The notes under the pieces were generated by a model that was not told where the DNA came from, did no database searches, and was given only the letters and a program-made list of their open reading frames with translations. 64,000 bases of DNA from Coniella vitis (lineage: Eukaryota; Ascomycota; Sordariomycetes; Diaporthales; Schizoparmaceae), in assembly GCA_011317545.1 (NCBI GenBank), contig WUJK01000002.1, positions 2,170,001 through 2,234,000 on the forward strand. Reading direction: 5' to 3'. Position numbers and translations under genes: made by a program. Shown here piece after piece: positions 32,669 through 45,340 of this stretch. How positions within the stretch are numbered: the stretch's first letter is position 1; each line of letters opens with the position of its first letter.

Positions 32669-35600
32669 TCTGGGATTTCTGGCACTCCAATGAAGATTAG
32701 AATCGGGTAGACGTCAAGAGACTCGGGAGAAAAAAAGAAAAAAAAAAAAAGAAAAAAAAGAAAAAAAACACGGAGAATGCTATGGGTTTCTCGAAAAACC
32801 CGGCTGGGGCTGATTTTGGGCTCCCACGACTCAAACCGCGCTGCTGGAGATGATTCTAAAGAAAAAAAGGACGTAGGATCTTGGAGTCCGTCGGCAGTCT
32901 TATACTCTCGCTCTTCTACCTATCTACCTAATGTATCTTGTGTGATGTGCTTCCGGAGCACGGCTGAGGACTGCTGGCTGTAGTAGTAGGCTGTGCTGAC
33001 GTTTTTTTTTCGCGATGGTCGAGTCCGCGCCCCGGCGACCGCCATTCTAGACAGACAGACTTCGCGCGTCAACGATGTGCGCGCTGCTTTTTGCTACCAT
33101 GGTGCTTGTAACTCCACTACACCAACGGTTGAAGCAGCAGGTAGGACCAAGACCGCTGGCCCAACAAGCCATCGTCAGATGGTCGTCGACCTTTGGAGTC
33201 CTTTTTGTGACAGAGCATAGTAATGACGACACTGATCGTGTCGTGGCATGCTGAGCCCGCATCGTCTTGAGACTCGGGAGTCTTGCCAGGAGGCGGACGA
33301 TGCAGGTCAAATGCAACTCTCAGAATCGGCACACGCTGAGCCATCAGGAACAAGATATCCGGGGGGGGGGGCTAGATCTGGACAGCTGGTGGCATGATTT
33401 GGCGATTCTAGATGCTTGGGATCTGCTTTTGGATCTGCTTTGCATTACCCTCCACCCCCCCCCCCCAGCGCCTCCCCAAACGAGCAGCAAGGCGGGCAAA
33501 AGGGTCACGATACTATCCATGTACACCACCACCACCTCCTCGAAGGGGCCCACGCGCCGCGCCGCGGGCTCTCTCAGCTCGGGGGGGAGGGGGAGGAGGG
33601 GCTTAGCTACTACATAGTTACTTCATGTATGGTCAGATCTCACCAAAACGGACTGGCCATTTCCAAGGCCATGCTAGAGCTCCACACGGGGTGGGCGTTG
33701 ATGGCCCCCTTGGCGGATGAGCGCAGACTTTTTGCGTGGGAGGCGGTCGGCAGCCACCCAGCGTTTGTTTCCCTTGGGGAAAGCCTTCGGGACAGAGCGT
33801 GCTTCATGTCGAACAGAGAGCCTCTTCCAGGGCCCGGTTACGGAGCGCATGACACAGCCTACCACGCTGTCTTTGGCACAACAGCATTCGTGCCACAGCA
33901 TCTACAGAGCAAAAAGAGTCGGGGGGGGGGGGGGCAAGATCCCTGGTTGCCCGTTCACATGATGAGCAAGGAGAACCAAACAAACGGCTGCTGCTGCTCT
34001 GCATACGGGGAGAGCACGCCAGTCTTCCCATTCGAAGTGGCTCGCTAATCCCCCAAAACCCGCGGCTACAGCAGAAGCAAAGAAGGGGCATACATTGATT
34101 CTTGTCTGCTCGGCCCAGAGCTCCTGTCAGCAGCACCGCAGCTCACCGCAGCAGCAGGAAGTGCTATCTGTCTATCCCTCCTCCTCCTCCTCCTCCTCCT
34201 CCTTCTGCTCCTCCTCAGTCCTCTTCATAGTCTCTGGCTGGGCATGTGGGCCACTTTGCTTTCCCGTCGTTTTCTTCACAAAAAGGGGCGTTCTCTTTTG
34301 CCCCAAAGGAGAAGAGCCAGGGCACAGGGCTACCTACCTGCCAACAAGTCAACATATCTTCCTTCTATGGCCAGCCGGTGGCGAAAAACCCCCTTGGTGC
34401 CTCCTGCGCATACATAGTACAGAGGATATAGACCACAACGCACTTTACACAACACACCTTGCTCTATGGTTTCGTGGCCCTGTTGTTGCGCACTCCACTT
34501 GCAGACGCGGACTGCGGTGTGCTTGCTGTGCGCGGGTTTTTTTTTCTTGTGACATTGAGAAAATTTTATTAAGCGAATTGCTCCATTGATCTTTTTCTTT
34601 CGCAACGACCCGGGGGGGGGGGGCTGACAGGAAGTATAGGTGCCGAGCGAGAGATCATGGCGGGTCCGTTGCCAGAACCTTCGGAGAGTTCTCCATCGAC
34701 TCGGCCGTTTGTCCACGGTGTGGCTCGACAAGTTTGGGTGGAAAGGAAAAGGGAAACAATCAGAAAAAAGTCAAATGGGCTACTACTGTAACCAGGCCGC
34801 CATCAAGACCGCCAGACGCAAGGAAAACTAGGGGGCAGCTTTGGTAACGAGCAAAAACATTACTTTGCAGGACACACCTTGAGTGCTGCGTTGTGCTGTA
34901 AGTCTTGGGACTATTCTTCGGAAAGATACTATATACATACATAGTAGTCCTCTCTAGTATGCGTCCATATCCGCAGAAACCTCGCAGCCCAAACGTTAAA
35001 TCTCTCCTAGGGCCGCTTATCGCGGTAGAGTACTCAATTACCCAGAATAGTGCTAGTCTTTTTTTTTTTGTTTCTATTATTATTATTATTATTGTTTTAT
35101 TGAGAAGTGCCGTCGTGTTGCCTGGCTCTCAATATTTATTCAATAGAAGCAAACTGGCAAAGTGACAGCCATGGGGGGGGAGCGTAGAGGAAAGCCACAT
35201 CAACGGCGATCAGCGGGGGGCCGACAGCGGCCAGCCAGTTTGAGAATCTCGATTCATTCTCTCCTGGGATGACGTGGAACAGTCACCGAGATAAACAGCC
35301 TGTAGAGACTCTTTTCTTTTGGGGATAAATACGGCTCACGATCCACGAAACGGCGCATGCCTGATAACCTCTGGTTTGTGAAACACCAGGAACAGCATGG
35401 AATATTCCCTCCATGAAAATGTTTTGATAGCAGGCTGTCAGCTGAGCAAGTTGACACATCACATACATGGTACTAGTAGTAAGTAGTATGCTTAATGGGG
35501 TTTTGGGAAAAAAGAAAAAGAAAAAAGTAGCTCGGAGGTTCGGAAGGCCGGCAACCGGGAAACGATTTGCTCGACAGTTTGGTGAAACCTTGTTTTCTGT

Positions 35601-38600
35601 TCGGCAAGCCTGCTGGGGCTTCTGGGCAATGAATATAGTTGGGAACACTGGGGGACACGACCTGGTTGCGAGGCTGGAAGCAGCCAGTACAGAACCTGAT
35701 GGAACATGGAAACTAGAGAACATTGCCCATGCGGACAACGTCATGGTTGGGAGAGAGAGTGCGGCCAAAGGCTGCTCTGTCCGACGCAGGTGAATATCTT
35801 TGTCACTTTGATGGAACTTCATGACAGTGTGAACCCGCAACGACTGACATTGTGGCAGCAGCAGAGCCTGTCTCGACGTCCTTGACCCGTGATTCTTGAT
35901 TCCCAAGTGGCCGTCCTTTCCGGGGGACAATGCCCGCTTGTCAAGTGAGAGTCTTGCAGGCTCACCTCTTATAAAACACATGGCCATGGCAGCTTTCCCA
36001 AGAGTCACTGCTCGGGCTGTCAGTGATGGTGCAATGGAAAGGTGATGAAACGCACCATGACCACTCGATGAGCTGGCCACATACACCCAACAGATTTGTG
36101 AGGACGGGAATGGAAGCAAGGGCCAGTGAAAAAGAGTTGAAAAGAAGATGAGCCGTTTCACGACACAATGAGGTGTGCATTTCACACCACTTGTCCAAAA
36201 AAAAGATCAAAAAAATCAGGCGGGGCATGATGAAAAACATTCCTAGCTTCATCAGTTCTCGGGCGATCTATACTATGATGGCCACGACGCTCAGATGCGT
36301 GGGCCAGTCCCGTCAAAGACACCACCATTGTCCATACCAGTGATCGTCCTATCGCCGACACCAAACCCTCTGCAGACTGGCCCCGTTTGAGAAAGGCGGG
36401 AAAGCAGAAAGACGCTCGGCAGAGGCGGCCAACCGCCACCCACCACACCTCGGGGCCTGGGCACAAGTGGCTGGCAAACGGCCTCTTCCAGGTACAAGTC
36501 TGCGAGACAGCGACACAGTCTAGTGGCTACATGGCATAATCAGTACATGGGGGGGGGGTTCTTCTACATGTGCGCAGGCAGACACTTTGGTCGATCCACG
36601 TTCGAGAGGTGCGTTTGCCCTCAGGTACAGAAACAGGAAGAGGATGGCCCTGGTTCGAGACACCTGTCCTGTCGCGAACTTCCCCTCTGGCACAGTATAT
36701 CCCATTCATCACATGGTGTACCAAGTGCTCTTTTCGCCAGTCGCCATCTCCACCGATCACGAAGAGCTCTCGCTGTCGCCGGTCCGTTTCTTTCTGGTCT
36801 TCTGATGGGGACAAAGTGCAGAGGCAGGCCCTGGCCGCCGTTCTTGGTCAACCGCTTGCGATGCACAGAGGCCACCAAGATGCTACTATAGTATCCAAGC
36901 CGTCTTGTAGTCTTGCGGCAATGGGGCTTGACGGTGTTCAAGCAGGCAAGGCTCGCGTACGTTCCCGCTTCCCCGGCCCCAGGTTCAGGAACAAGACCAT
37001 CACCGACCCTACATAGCAGCCAATACTATGACAGGCAATCCGGCAGCTTGGCATTGGGGGAACAGACCCCATGAACTCGTGGTGGTTTGCGAAAAGGCGG
37101 GTCGAGCTGGCACATGTGTTGCACATAGCACACTGCATGAGGAGACGCGGCAAGTCTTTTTTTTTTTTCCTTCTCTCTCTTTCTCGCTCTCTGTTTTTTT
37201 TTTTTTTTCTTCTTTGCTGAGACAGCAGAAGCAAAGCTGCCATGAGCAAAAGGAGAAAAGAAGGTCGGTCTTGCCGCCCCTGGTCGACTCGCAAAGGGGG
37301 CGGGATCTACACAGTACGGGCCTTTGGGGGGCGGTTGAGGCACATGTACTACCTAGGATGTCTGCTATTCCAATACATGGGAGACAGGACGGGCACATCT
37401 GGATCCACCGGCTCGAGCGGTTCATCATGTGTCTTTTGTTTCGAGGTGGGTGAGCGCACAATATCCATACCAGTCTGTGCGTACTCTGTCTGATCATCCA
37501 CCACTACTGCCTTGGCCACTGCCTTGTTCTTCTTCTTGTTCTTCTTGTTCTTCTTCACGGCTGTCGATCACGACTGGCTGGTCCTGGCTCTATGCGTTGG
37601 TTTACATAGTATCCCAGGAGCTCATCGTGCGATCGTCGACGCCCGCCTCGGTCGTACACGGGCAGACGGGACAGTCTGAAGGACGAGACTAGCGTTCTCG
37701 CGCTGCATCCTGTTGTCCTTGGGCACACGATCATGGAGGAATCATGGAATGGCTCGTGCCTGGAGGAAGTGTGAGGGCCTATGTGACTGCTGCTACTACT
37801 GCTGCTACTACTACAATATAAAACTTGGCTGGGCAGCATGTGATTGTAAAGCAAGCGTGCGTCCTGCTCCGTGGAATACTAGTCTATACCATGCTACTTG
37901 GGCCTGCAAGATGGGCAGACGTCTGCATAGTAGACCTGAAGTACCCTCGAAAGCCACTCATCTGGCGTTGTGCACTCTGGAGGATACACACCGAGAGCAG
38001 TACGGGTTTCCTCGGGCTCTACAGTCGTGTGTACCAGTGGCAAGCTCCCCAAGATGCATATCTACATAGTAAGCAAAGTAGACACGGCATGTCCATCCAT
38101 CTTGCTATCTCGCTCCCCGCCAGAGTACACATTGTTCTCCTGCCACGGCGCACTGTCTCTGGTGGCTGCGCCGCGCCTTGGAACTCGGCCCATGATGACT
38201 TGCATGCAACGTCTGCCCACGGATGGGCTCCCAACAGAGACCATGCTATGTCAGTATCATGGTACACGCGAGTACTTTGCAACCGCTCGAGTTTGGCGGC
38301 TGTCAGGGCCCGCAGCAACCTTGTGGTGCCCTGGCAGTTGCGCATCCACAACTTGCTTGCCTGACGTTGATTGGGTCTCTCTGTGCGTGTGGGCTTTCGA
38401 GGGAAGTAATCAAAGGCGCATATGCGGGTTGCGCATCTCAGATCTGACGGGAGATCCTCGACATTCATCAATTTGGTTGTTTGGTCTTTTTGGTTAATTT
38501 TCCCTGTCCGTCACAGCATACATGGTACATATACGGTATTCTCTTCTTCTTCTTCTTCTTCTCCTTCTTCCTGGAGCAGATCCGGTGCGGTTACTGTCAG

Positions 38601-38616
38601 GTACACGCGCTGTTGT

Positions 38617-38641
38617 GCCGCCGCCGCCGCCGCCGCCGCCG
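38617..38641. repeat. (GCC)8 trinucleotide repeat
   Basis: About eight uninterrupted GCC units, seen directly, in non-coding sequence. Confidence 0.85.
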
Positions 38642-40248
38642 TCATGCGAGCGTACTTATACTAGAGTATGCTCCGCTGTCTGGCTCCACCCTCGGTACGA
38701 CGATACTATGTAGACCACAATAGACAAATACTTGGCACGAGGCTGTTATGCTGTAGGTCATGTGAGCAAGTGTGGTGTGCTGGTGCTGGTGCTGGTGCTG
38801 CGGTTCTCTGACTTGCGAGCAGTGGCTTTGTTTCCTTTCCAACGCTGCATGCACTCTGCGAATAGTCGAGTGCCAGCACAACATGACCTATCTTGGATTC
38901 CCCGAGTGAGTGCGCTGCTGCCAGTTGCCTCCGTGTACGTACGCATGCGAGATACATAGCGCCCCCAGGTCTTTTTGTTTTCTCGGGCTGGGCGCAGTCC
39001 CCGAATTGCTTTTGCTGCTCGTTCTTCCTGAAGCAAGGCCTCGTTCATCTTTTTTGTTGCTGCTCGCCATGGGGCCATACTGTACCAGTTCCTGCTACGA
39101 TGACTGACTGAGCCAGCATCTTGGGGCCTTGAGTTCCCACTGTACGTGTAATCATGACCACCGATTCTGGGCTCTTTTCCCCCTCCGAGTTCGTTCCTCT
39201 ACCCGTGCCCGTGCCATGTATGCGACTCTACCGGGGCAAGTCATCGACAAGAGAAACCAATTAAACTCCACATGGGAATCATGACTCGTCCCTGTATGTA
39301 TTGCTCCTTTCAAAGTGCGTGTCTCACCTCTCTCTCTCTCTCTCTCTCTGGCCCAACGTCCACGGCTGCGACAAGTTCTCATAGGCTGGACTTGGCTCCC
39401 TGTATCATTCCAGTCGGGGCCTGCTGCTGTCAAAGGTCAAGGCTCAGTCAGGCCAGGAGAGATGGATGGGGTTGGACTGCTGGGGTCTGGGTCGTACGAA
39501 CGCATGTACTTGACAGTGTGGCGTGCTGGTAGTGTCCTGTCTCTTTTTTTCTTTTTTTTCTTTTTTCTTTTCTTTTTTTTCCTCTTTGCCTTTCTTTCTT
39601 GGGGCCTTGGCCTGCATGCCCCCGTTCAGTCCTTGGACAAGACCAGGTAACGCTGTTACTCCATCCAGCAAGTTGGCTCGTCCTTTTCTTTCTCTCTCTC
39701 TCCATACTTTTGCGAGCCCACCTGCGGCACGAGAGTGCTATCCAGCCGTAGTTTTACGGGCGCAGGCCTCCTTCTACGAAGCACAAGGATAGTCTTGACA
39801 AGGCCGGCCCCATTGGTTCTTCTGGCCCTATGCTTCTTCTTCTTCTTTTCTTGAGAGTCTCTCGCTGCCCCAAGTTTTGCTCTCGGGCAAAGTAGAGACT
39901 CATCATGGCCCGCGGACAGAAGACGGATAGATACATAGTCCTGGTAGATGATAATAAAATAAAAAAACAACCCACTGTACAATATGCATGTCTGTACGCC
40001 ATTTCTGAATTGTGCTGGGGCCCTCAAAGAATGGTGGTCTATTCCATCCCCCCCAGGTAAAACATCGCCTTCATGCATGCAAATAGGCTGGCGTAGGGAT
40101 GTCTCTCGTTTATCGTAGATCACATTTCTCTTGACGGGGGGCGGGCCCACAACCCAACGACCCCACCGTCCCTCCTGCAGCAGGGGAAAGAAAGAAAAAA
40201 AAAAAAAGGCAAGTAAGTACATAGTAGTAAAGTAGACACAGAGAAAAA

Positions 40249-40303
40249 GAGAGAGAGAGAGAGAGAGTATGTGTGTGTGTGAGTGAGTGAGTGAGTGAGT
40301 GTG
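40249..40303. repeat. Compound GA / GT / GAGT microsatellite
   Basis: A GA run passes into TGTGTG and then into GTGA units before TGTGGTGTGTG. Confidence 0.85.
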
Positions 40304-40770
40304 GTGTGTGTGCGCCACCTCCAAGAATCGGGTGACGCTCGCCGGGCTCAGGGACTACATTCCAACGAGCCGCTTCACTTACGGCTTCTTTATATTGGAG
40401 GTTTCTGGCGAAACGGCCGTGGGCCCCCCCTCTCTCCCCCCCCCAAGTCTTGTCTGTGTGTGACTGGGCTCCCTTGGGAATATCTATCTCTCTGGCTCTC
40501 TCTTTTAGATTGTCTCTTTGCACCTTTTTTTTTTATATCAAGGGAAGTCTGGGTCGGACAGTTTGGCATTTCTGCAATATAGAACTAACTCCCTTCTCAG
40601 CAGCAGCAGCAGCAGTTGGTCATCACCATCTCGCCACGTAACAGACAAGCCCAGCCCTACCCTATCCAGTTCTACAGAGAAACACACACACAAGGCCATT
40701 GTCATTACTACTTGCAAAACCAAGTCTAGCAAAGAATCCACTGTCCTTCCAGGCTGTCTGTTGCCTGGTC

Positions 40771-40785
40771 ATGCCGCCGGCGTAG
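40771..40785 (+). promoter_or_regulatory. Candidate minimal upstream ORF (MPPA stop)
   Basis: ATG CCG CCG GCG TAG lies 280 nt before the C2H2 factor start. It is the only ATG I find between about 40580 and 41065, so if the leader extends this far it would be the first AUG met by ribosomes. Confidence 0.4.
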
Positions 40786-40948
40786 ATATATCCCCGGGAA
40801 GAAACAGAGCAGAGCCAGCGAGAGGCGGAGAGAGTTGTTCCTCAGCATCAGCATCCAGTCACATCTCTAAACACACAAAGACACCGGAGGCATACTTGAC
40901 TCGGCATCATATCGTTCCAACAGGGAAAAGAGAAAAGGAAAGGAAAGG

Positions 40949-40988
<40 letters not shown>

Positions 40989-41064
40989 CAACAACAGCCA
41001 CAACAACAACAAGAAGAAGAACACCACCACCACCACCACCACCACCACCACCACCACCACCACC
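40949..41064. repeat. Stacked trinucleotide tracts in the leader of the C2H2 factor
   Basis: A CAG run (about 40950-40980), a CAA run with CAG/CCA interruptions, a short AAG run and then about 14 CAC units follow each other and stop exactly at the ATG at 41065. The final CACCACC gives an ideal start context. Confidence 0.85.
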
Positions 41065-42925
41065 ATGGAGCTCAAAGCCCACGCTGGAACCGGCTTCGAC
41101 TTTGAGGATTGTACAGACGAAACCATCAACCTGCTCGACCTCAAGATCGACACCACGGGGGGCTTCACCTTCAGCACCGGCGCCCCCAACACCACCGTCC
41201 AGGCGCTGTCCTGCCCGTCGTCCTGCCCCTCCACCACGGGCAGCTTCTCGTCGGCCTCGTCGCTCTACGACCCCTTCACGCCCACCTCGCGCACCTCGAC
41301 GCCGCAGCAGCCCATCCACCACTTTGACGCGGCCTCGGCGTACGACAGCAGCAATGACGCGCTCATGTTTGACTTTACGCCGCCGCCCTCGGCCACCTCG
41401 ACCTACTTTCCCCTCGATATCAAGGCCACGGTGGCCCCCAACATGCTCACACAGCAGTGCGGCCTCGCAGTAGCCCCGTCCACCCCTTCGCGCTGCAACA
41501 GCCTCTTTGACCCGAGCGGCAGCGGCACAGGACTCTCGGGTCTGCACCACCAGCACCAGCACCAGCACCACCACATGGGCCATCACCATCACCACAACAA
41601 CCACCACAGCCACCACCACCACCACGCAGGCCACCACCACCACAGCCACCACCACCATGGCGGACTCGATTTCACCACCAGCAGCACCACCAGCACCACG
41701 ACGCCAACACAGGACGTGGACGCCGCCTACGCTGCTGCGGCCAGCCTGTCCGACGCACTCGGCTCCTCCCCCTTCATGATCCCCACGCCGTCGCCGCCCT
41801 TTGGTGGAGGGGGTGGCCACGGCCACGGCCACGGCCACGGCGGCGGCGGCGGCAGCAGCACGCCCAGCTGCGGCGACTTGACGTCCATGTGGGGCCAGCA
41901 CGTCGACGGCAGCCCCATTACCTTTTCCTCGCCCGCCCTGTCCATGACCACGCCCTCTGCACACCTGGGCAGTGCCATTGGCGGCTGCGGCATGGGCGGC
42001 GGCGGCGGCAGCAGCAGCAGTGATGGTGGTAGTGGCATGGGCTCCTATGGTGCCGCCGCCGCCGCCACGACCACCACCACCACCACCAACATGAGGAGAA
42101 GAGTGGCAATGGACGGGCCGCAACAGACCTCGGCCATGCTGCAGCAACATCTCCAGCAGCAACAGACAACGCCCACCAAGATCCGCACTTCTACTTCCTC
42201 CTCGTCGTCGTCGTCGTTGTCGTTGTCGTTGTCATTGTCGTCGTCGTCGTCAAAGCCAAGGTCGGCACAAGCGAGGGCAGCGGCGCAGGCGCACAGAACG
42301 GCGCACAGGGTCACCAAGAACCTCGAGAGAATCCCGTCACGCAAGTACAAGTGTGACGAGTGCAATGGCAAAGTGTACTCTCGAGCTGAACACCTCAAGA
42401 GACACAAAAGCGAGTAAGTCTCTCTCTCTTTGTATTTATATAGGCCATCCTACTCTTTGACTAGTTTCTATTCTTTTGTGGCCACAAACCCTACTTCATG
42501 AATCAAAGATCAAACTAACATAATCTTTTTTCCTTCTTTTTTCCTCAACAACCAGAGTCCATGTAGACAACCCAACGAAATGGGTCTGTGACTTTTGCGT
42601 GCCCAAGCCAAAGGTCTTTGGGCGCTGCGACAACTTCCGCGACCATCTCAAGCGGCACGTCCAAAAGAACTCGGGTAGCAGGACAAAGGCACAGCCGGGT
42701 GCTGCTGCGCTGCTCGCCAAAATGCAAAGCGAAATGAAGACCAAGAAGAGGCGCGTGCCAAAGTCAGAGTCGACAGCTTCGTCATCTGTGTCGGCCGCCG
42801 CCGCCGCAGCAGCAGCAGCAGCAGCAGCAGTCACCACATCCTCACCACTACTATCATCACCTACAGCAGTCAAGTTGGAGACTATGGGAAGCCCTCTTTT
42901 CGCTTCCCCTCTCCCGCTCCGGTGA
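41065..42925 (+). CDS. C2H2 zinc-finger transcription factor (possibly BrlA-like)
   Basis: Exon 1 is 41065-42413 and exon 2 is 42556-42925, with a 142-bp intron (GTAAGT; CTAAC near 42514; CAG). The product is 572 residues. The N-terminus MELKAHAGTGFDFEDCTDETINLLDLK is acidic and activation-domain-like. It is followed by Ser/Thr/Pro-rich sequence, a strongly His-rich block (about residues 161-200), Gly/His repeats, polyT, polyQ and polyS. Two fingers sit near the C-terminus. The first, YKCDECNGKVYSRAEHLKRHKSEVH, is completed by the splice junction. The second is WVCDFCVPKPKVFGRCDNFRDHLKRH. Nuclear DNA binding is the expected role. The paired fingers with RAEHLKRH and RCDNFRDH, the short protein tail and the huge non-coding flanks recall BrlA-type conidiation regulators, but I cannot confirm orthology from sequence alone. 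Confidence 0.85.
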
Positions 42926-44281
42926 TGCTGACTTTTCAGTGTGTCTTTTCAATTTAATGATATCATCGGGCGTTTCGTGGGTCGGTACGCCACAACAGGA
43001 GACGGCACGACCGAAAAAATGAAAATGACCGAAATGTCAGTTCAACGTCTTGATGTGTCCATGCCCACGAGTCCATCGGCAGAAGGAGTCTGTCTCATCA
43101 CCGGTAATGACGGGAAGCAGCATTCAAGGGCTTGGTTTACGAGGGTTCTTTTTTTTCGGTTCTGTTCAGAGACTCTACCACACATACCAAACACTCTGGA
43201 AGTTTTGCAATTTTGTTTCTTGGCTTTGTGACCTTTTTTTTATTCTTTTTTTTTTTTTCCTTCTCTTTTTTTCTTTGAAAACTTTTGTCCTACTGCATGT
43301 TCTCATTACCTGTCCTTGTTTCCTTCCATCAGTCGCTCGCATGACGTTAATAATCACTTGATGATATACGTTTTTGAGGACTTGTACCACGGCTCACGAG
43401 GACTATCATGTTCATTGGCATTAACCATCATCCACTGCGGCGTTTTCTTCCTTTTCCCTGGTTCTCACAACGCCAGAAAAAAAAAAAGAGTCATGGAAGA
43501 TGTTGGGGCTTGAAAAACCCACTAATATCCAGTCGATCAATTTACCACAAAGGTGTCTCTCTGAAACATATCTCTTTTTTGGTTTTTGAGATAAAGCTTA
43601 TTAATTATAAAAAACACAAAAAACAACAACAAGTCCACACCAAACTGTTCCGATTCTTGTGTTTTCTTCTTCTTCTTCTTCTTGTTGTTGGTGTTCTCTT
43701 TCTCTTCTATCCTTTACTTTACTCTTCTTTTTTCAGGTTCTCTTCATAAAGTGTCGAGGCTACACAAGGTCGCAACAAGTCTGTATGCGCTGCTCGCTTC
43801 CTTTGTATTTTCTTTTTTGGGGAGTTTCTGCTGCAGCAGTTCAGAGAGTTGAGGCGCGGGTGCAAATATCACTATATACAGGGAACAGAGGGGAATGGAG
43901 TAAGGGGAAAGAGAAGAGGAAGGAAAAAAAAAAAGGCTACCAAGGACAAATATTGGGATTGCCAAACAGGAATCAGGCGGCCATCTTTTGAATTGTTGAA
44001 AAACCCCCAGGGCGCGTGCAGGACAGGACCCGAACACCGGGCCCCAACCAGAAGAGAGAGAAGGAAAGTTGAACATATCCTGTGTCTGTCTGTATGAGCA
44101 GATACGCAGTGGCTAGCGATAACCCAGATTACTACAACAAAAAAAAAAAAAAAAGACTTTGAAAGACGTGAAGAGCGTATGCTGTCATGGTCCGTGGTCA
44201 TTTTACTCATTTATCGCACCCCATCGCATCGTTACACAGTTAAAATCAAATCCCGCAAGGTCATTGACGCCAGAGTATTTG

Positions 44282-44286
44282 TTCTT

Positions 44287-44316
<30 letters not shown>
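44282..44316. repeat. (TTC)n microsatellite
   Basis: Eleven to twelve uninterrupted TTC units, seen directly. Confidence 0.9.
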
Positions 44317-44317
<1 letters not shown>

Positions 44318-45064
44318 AGCTCACAGTTGCTCTGAGGCTTTCTCCAAGCATCACAAGAACTCGTCACGAACGAAAAGATGACTCTCCCCTCAGAGGTTAG
44401 TTACGTGACCATTCATCCGCACAGTGAATTACGTACAAGTCATGATCACAAGACCGAGTACAAGTAAAGTAGCGCACATGCAAAAGAAGATGGAGGAGGC
44501 GAGCACCCCATGCTTTTCTTTCCCTTTGGCCAACATTCCTGAACCGCGGCTCGCAAAAGAGAACAGCGAACGATGTGTTGCAGCAGCATACTTGACGGCG
44601 AACCTTTTTCTTGAAGCACAGAGTTTGGTGTGCTGCAGGTACATGCAAGGTACATTTTATACATGTCCATTCTTTTTTTTTTTTTGGGTCACTGTTCTCT
44701 CTTTTTTTTCCGTCTCTTCTACAACGTACCCAAGTACACAGTAGTAAGCGTCACATACACATAGTATACATAGTACTATAATACATAGTAATGAACGACC
44801 CTCGTTGCTCCACCGTGTGTTTCTGGTCACAATAATCCCCGAGACAAGCAGAGAGGCAAAATCAACCACACTTTTTGTTCTTTTTTTGCTTTTTTCTGCT
44901 CTTTTGCACCCCCCCCTGTACTACATATACACGGCAGTAGTGTGCGATCAAGGGACCTCCATTTTTTTTTTCAATGTAAACTTCAAGAGTTTTGCTTTCC
45001 ACTCTTTGTTCCTTTTGGGGACCTTCTTTTCTCATTCCTGCGCAAAGCAAAGCAAAGCAAAGCA

Positions 45065-45104
45065 AAGCAAGTTTTTCTTATGCTAAGCAAGTTTTTCTTA
45101 TGCT
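45065..45104. repeat. Perfect 20-bp tandem duplication
   Basis: The unit AAGCAAGTTTTTCTTATGCT occurs twice head to tail, directly after a (GCAAA)n run at about 45041-45066. Confidence 0.9.
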
Positions 45105-45300
45105 GTTGTTGCCACTCTGCCACTCAAGTACTCTCCATCCCAGGCGTCAAAAAAAGAAGAAAGAAAGAAAGCAAACCACCATATCGTCATATCATAGTAA
45201 CAGAGAAAAAAAAGAGAGAGGGGGGCTCTGACTTGAAAAACAAGAAGGACACCTGTGTTACTACATAGTATACAAATACTTTACTTTACAATTTTAACCT

Positions 45301-45340
45301 CATACATAGTATACATACATAGTATACATACATAGTATAC
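45301..45340. repeat. Three 13-bp tandem copies containing TACATAGTA
   Basis: The unit CATACATAGTATA is repeated three times without error. A further TACATAGTA copy lies 41 bp upstream at 45262. Confidence 0.9.

Larger units (their letters stand above)
32669..41064. promoter_or_regulatory. 8.4-kb non-coding region upstream of the C2H2 factor
   Basis: No open frame here has protein-like features; longer ones (for example 33416-34048 + and 35283-36185 -) read as low-complexity or random sequence. The region is crowded with simple repeats (CTC, CTT, GCC, GA, GT, GAGT), poly-A/T runs and G/C runs of 8 to 14. Seven exact TACATAGTA copies lie within it. Its last 500 bp is probably the 5' leader of the 41065 gene. 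Confidence 0.45.

Noticed and set aside
33416..34048. 210-residue plus-strand ORF
   Set aside because: It begins in a poly-C tract and shows no domain, no splice pattern and no protein-like composition.
35283..36185. 300-residue minus-strand ORF
   Set aside because: It contains a homopolymer-derived F run and random-looking sequence, with no recognisable motif.
40518..41105. Gln/His-repeat ORF overlapping the start of the C2H2 factor
   Set aside because: It has no ATG, and the repeats are the non-coding leader tracts read in another frame.
40867..42162. 431-residue minus-strand ORF opposite the C2H2 factor
   Set aside because: Its Gly, Val, Ala and Arg runs are the complement of His, Thr and Ser codon repeats of the real gene.
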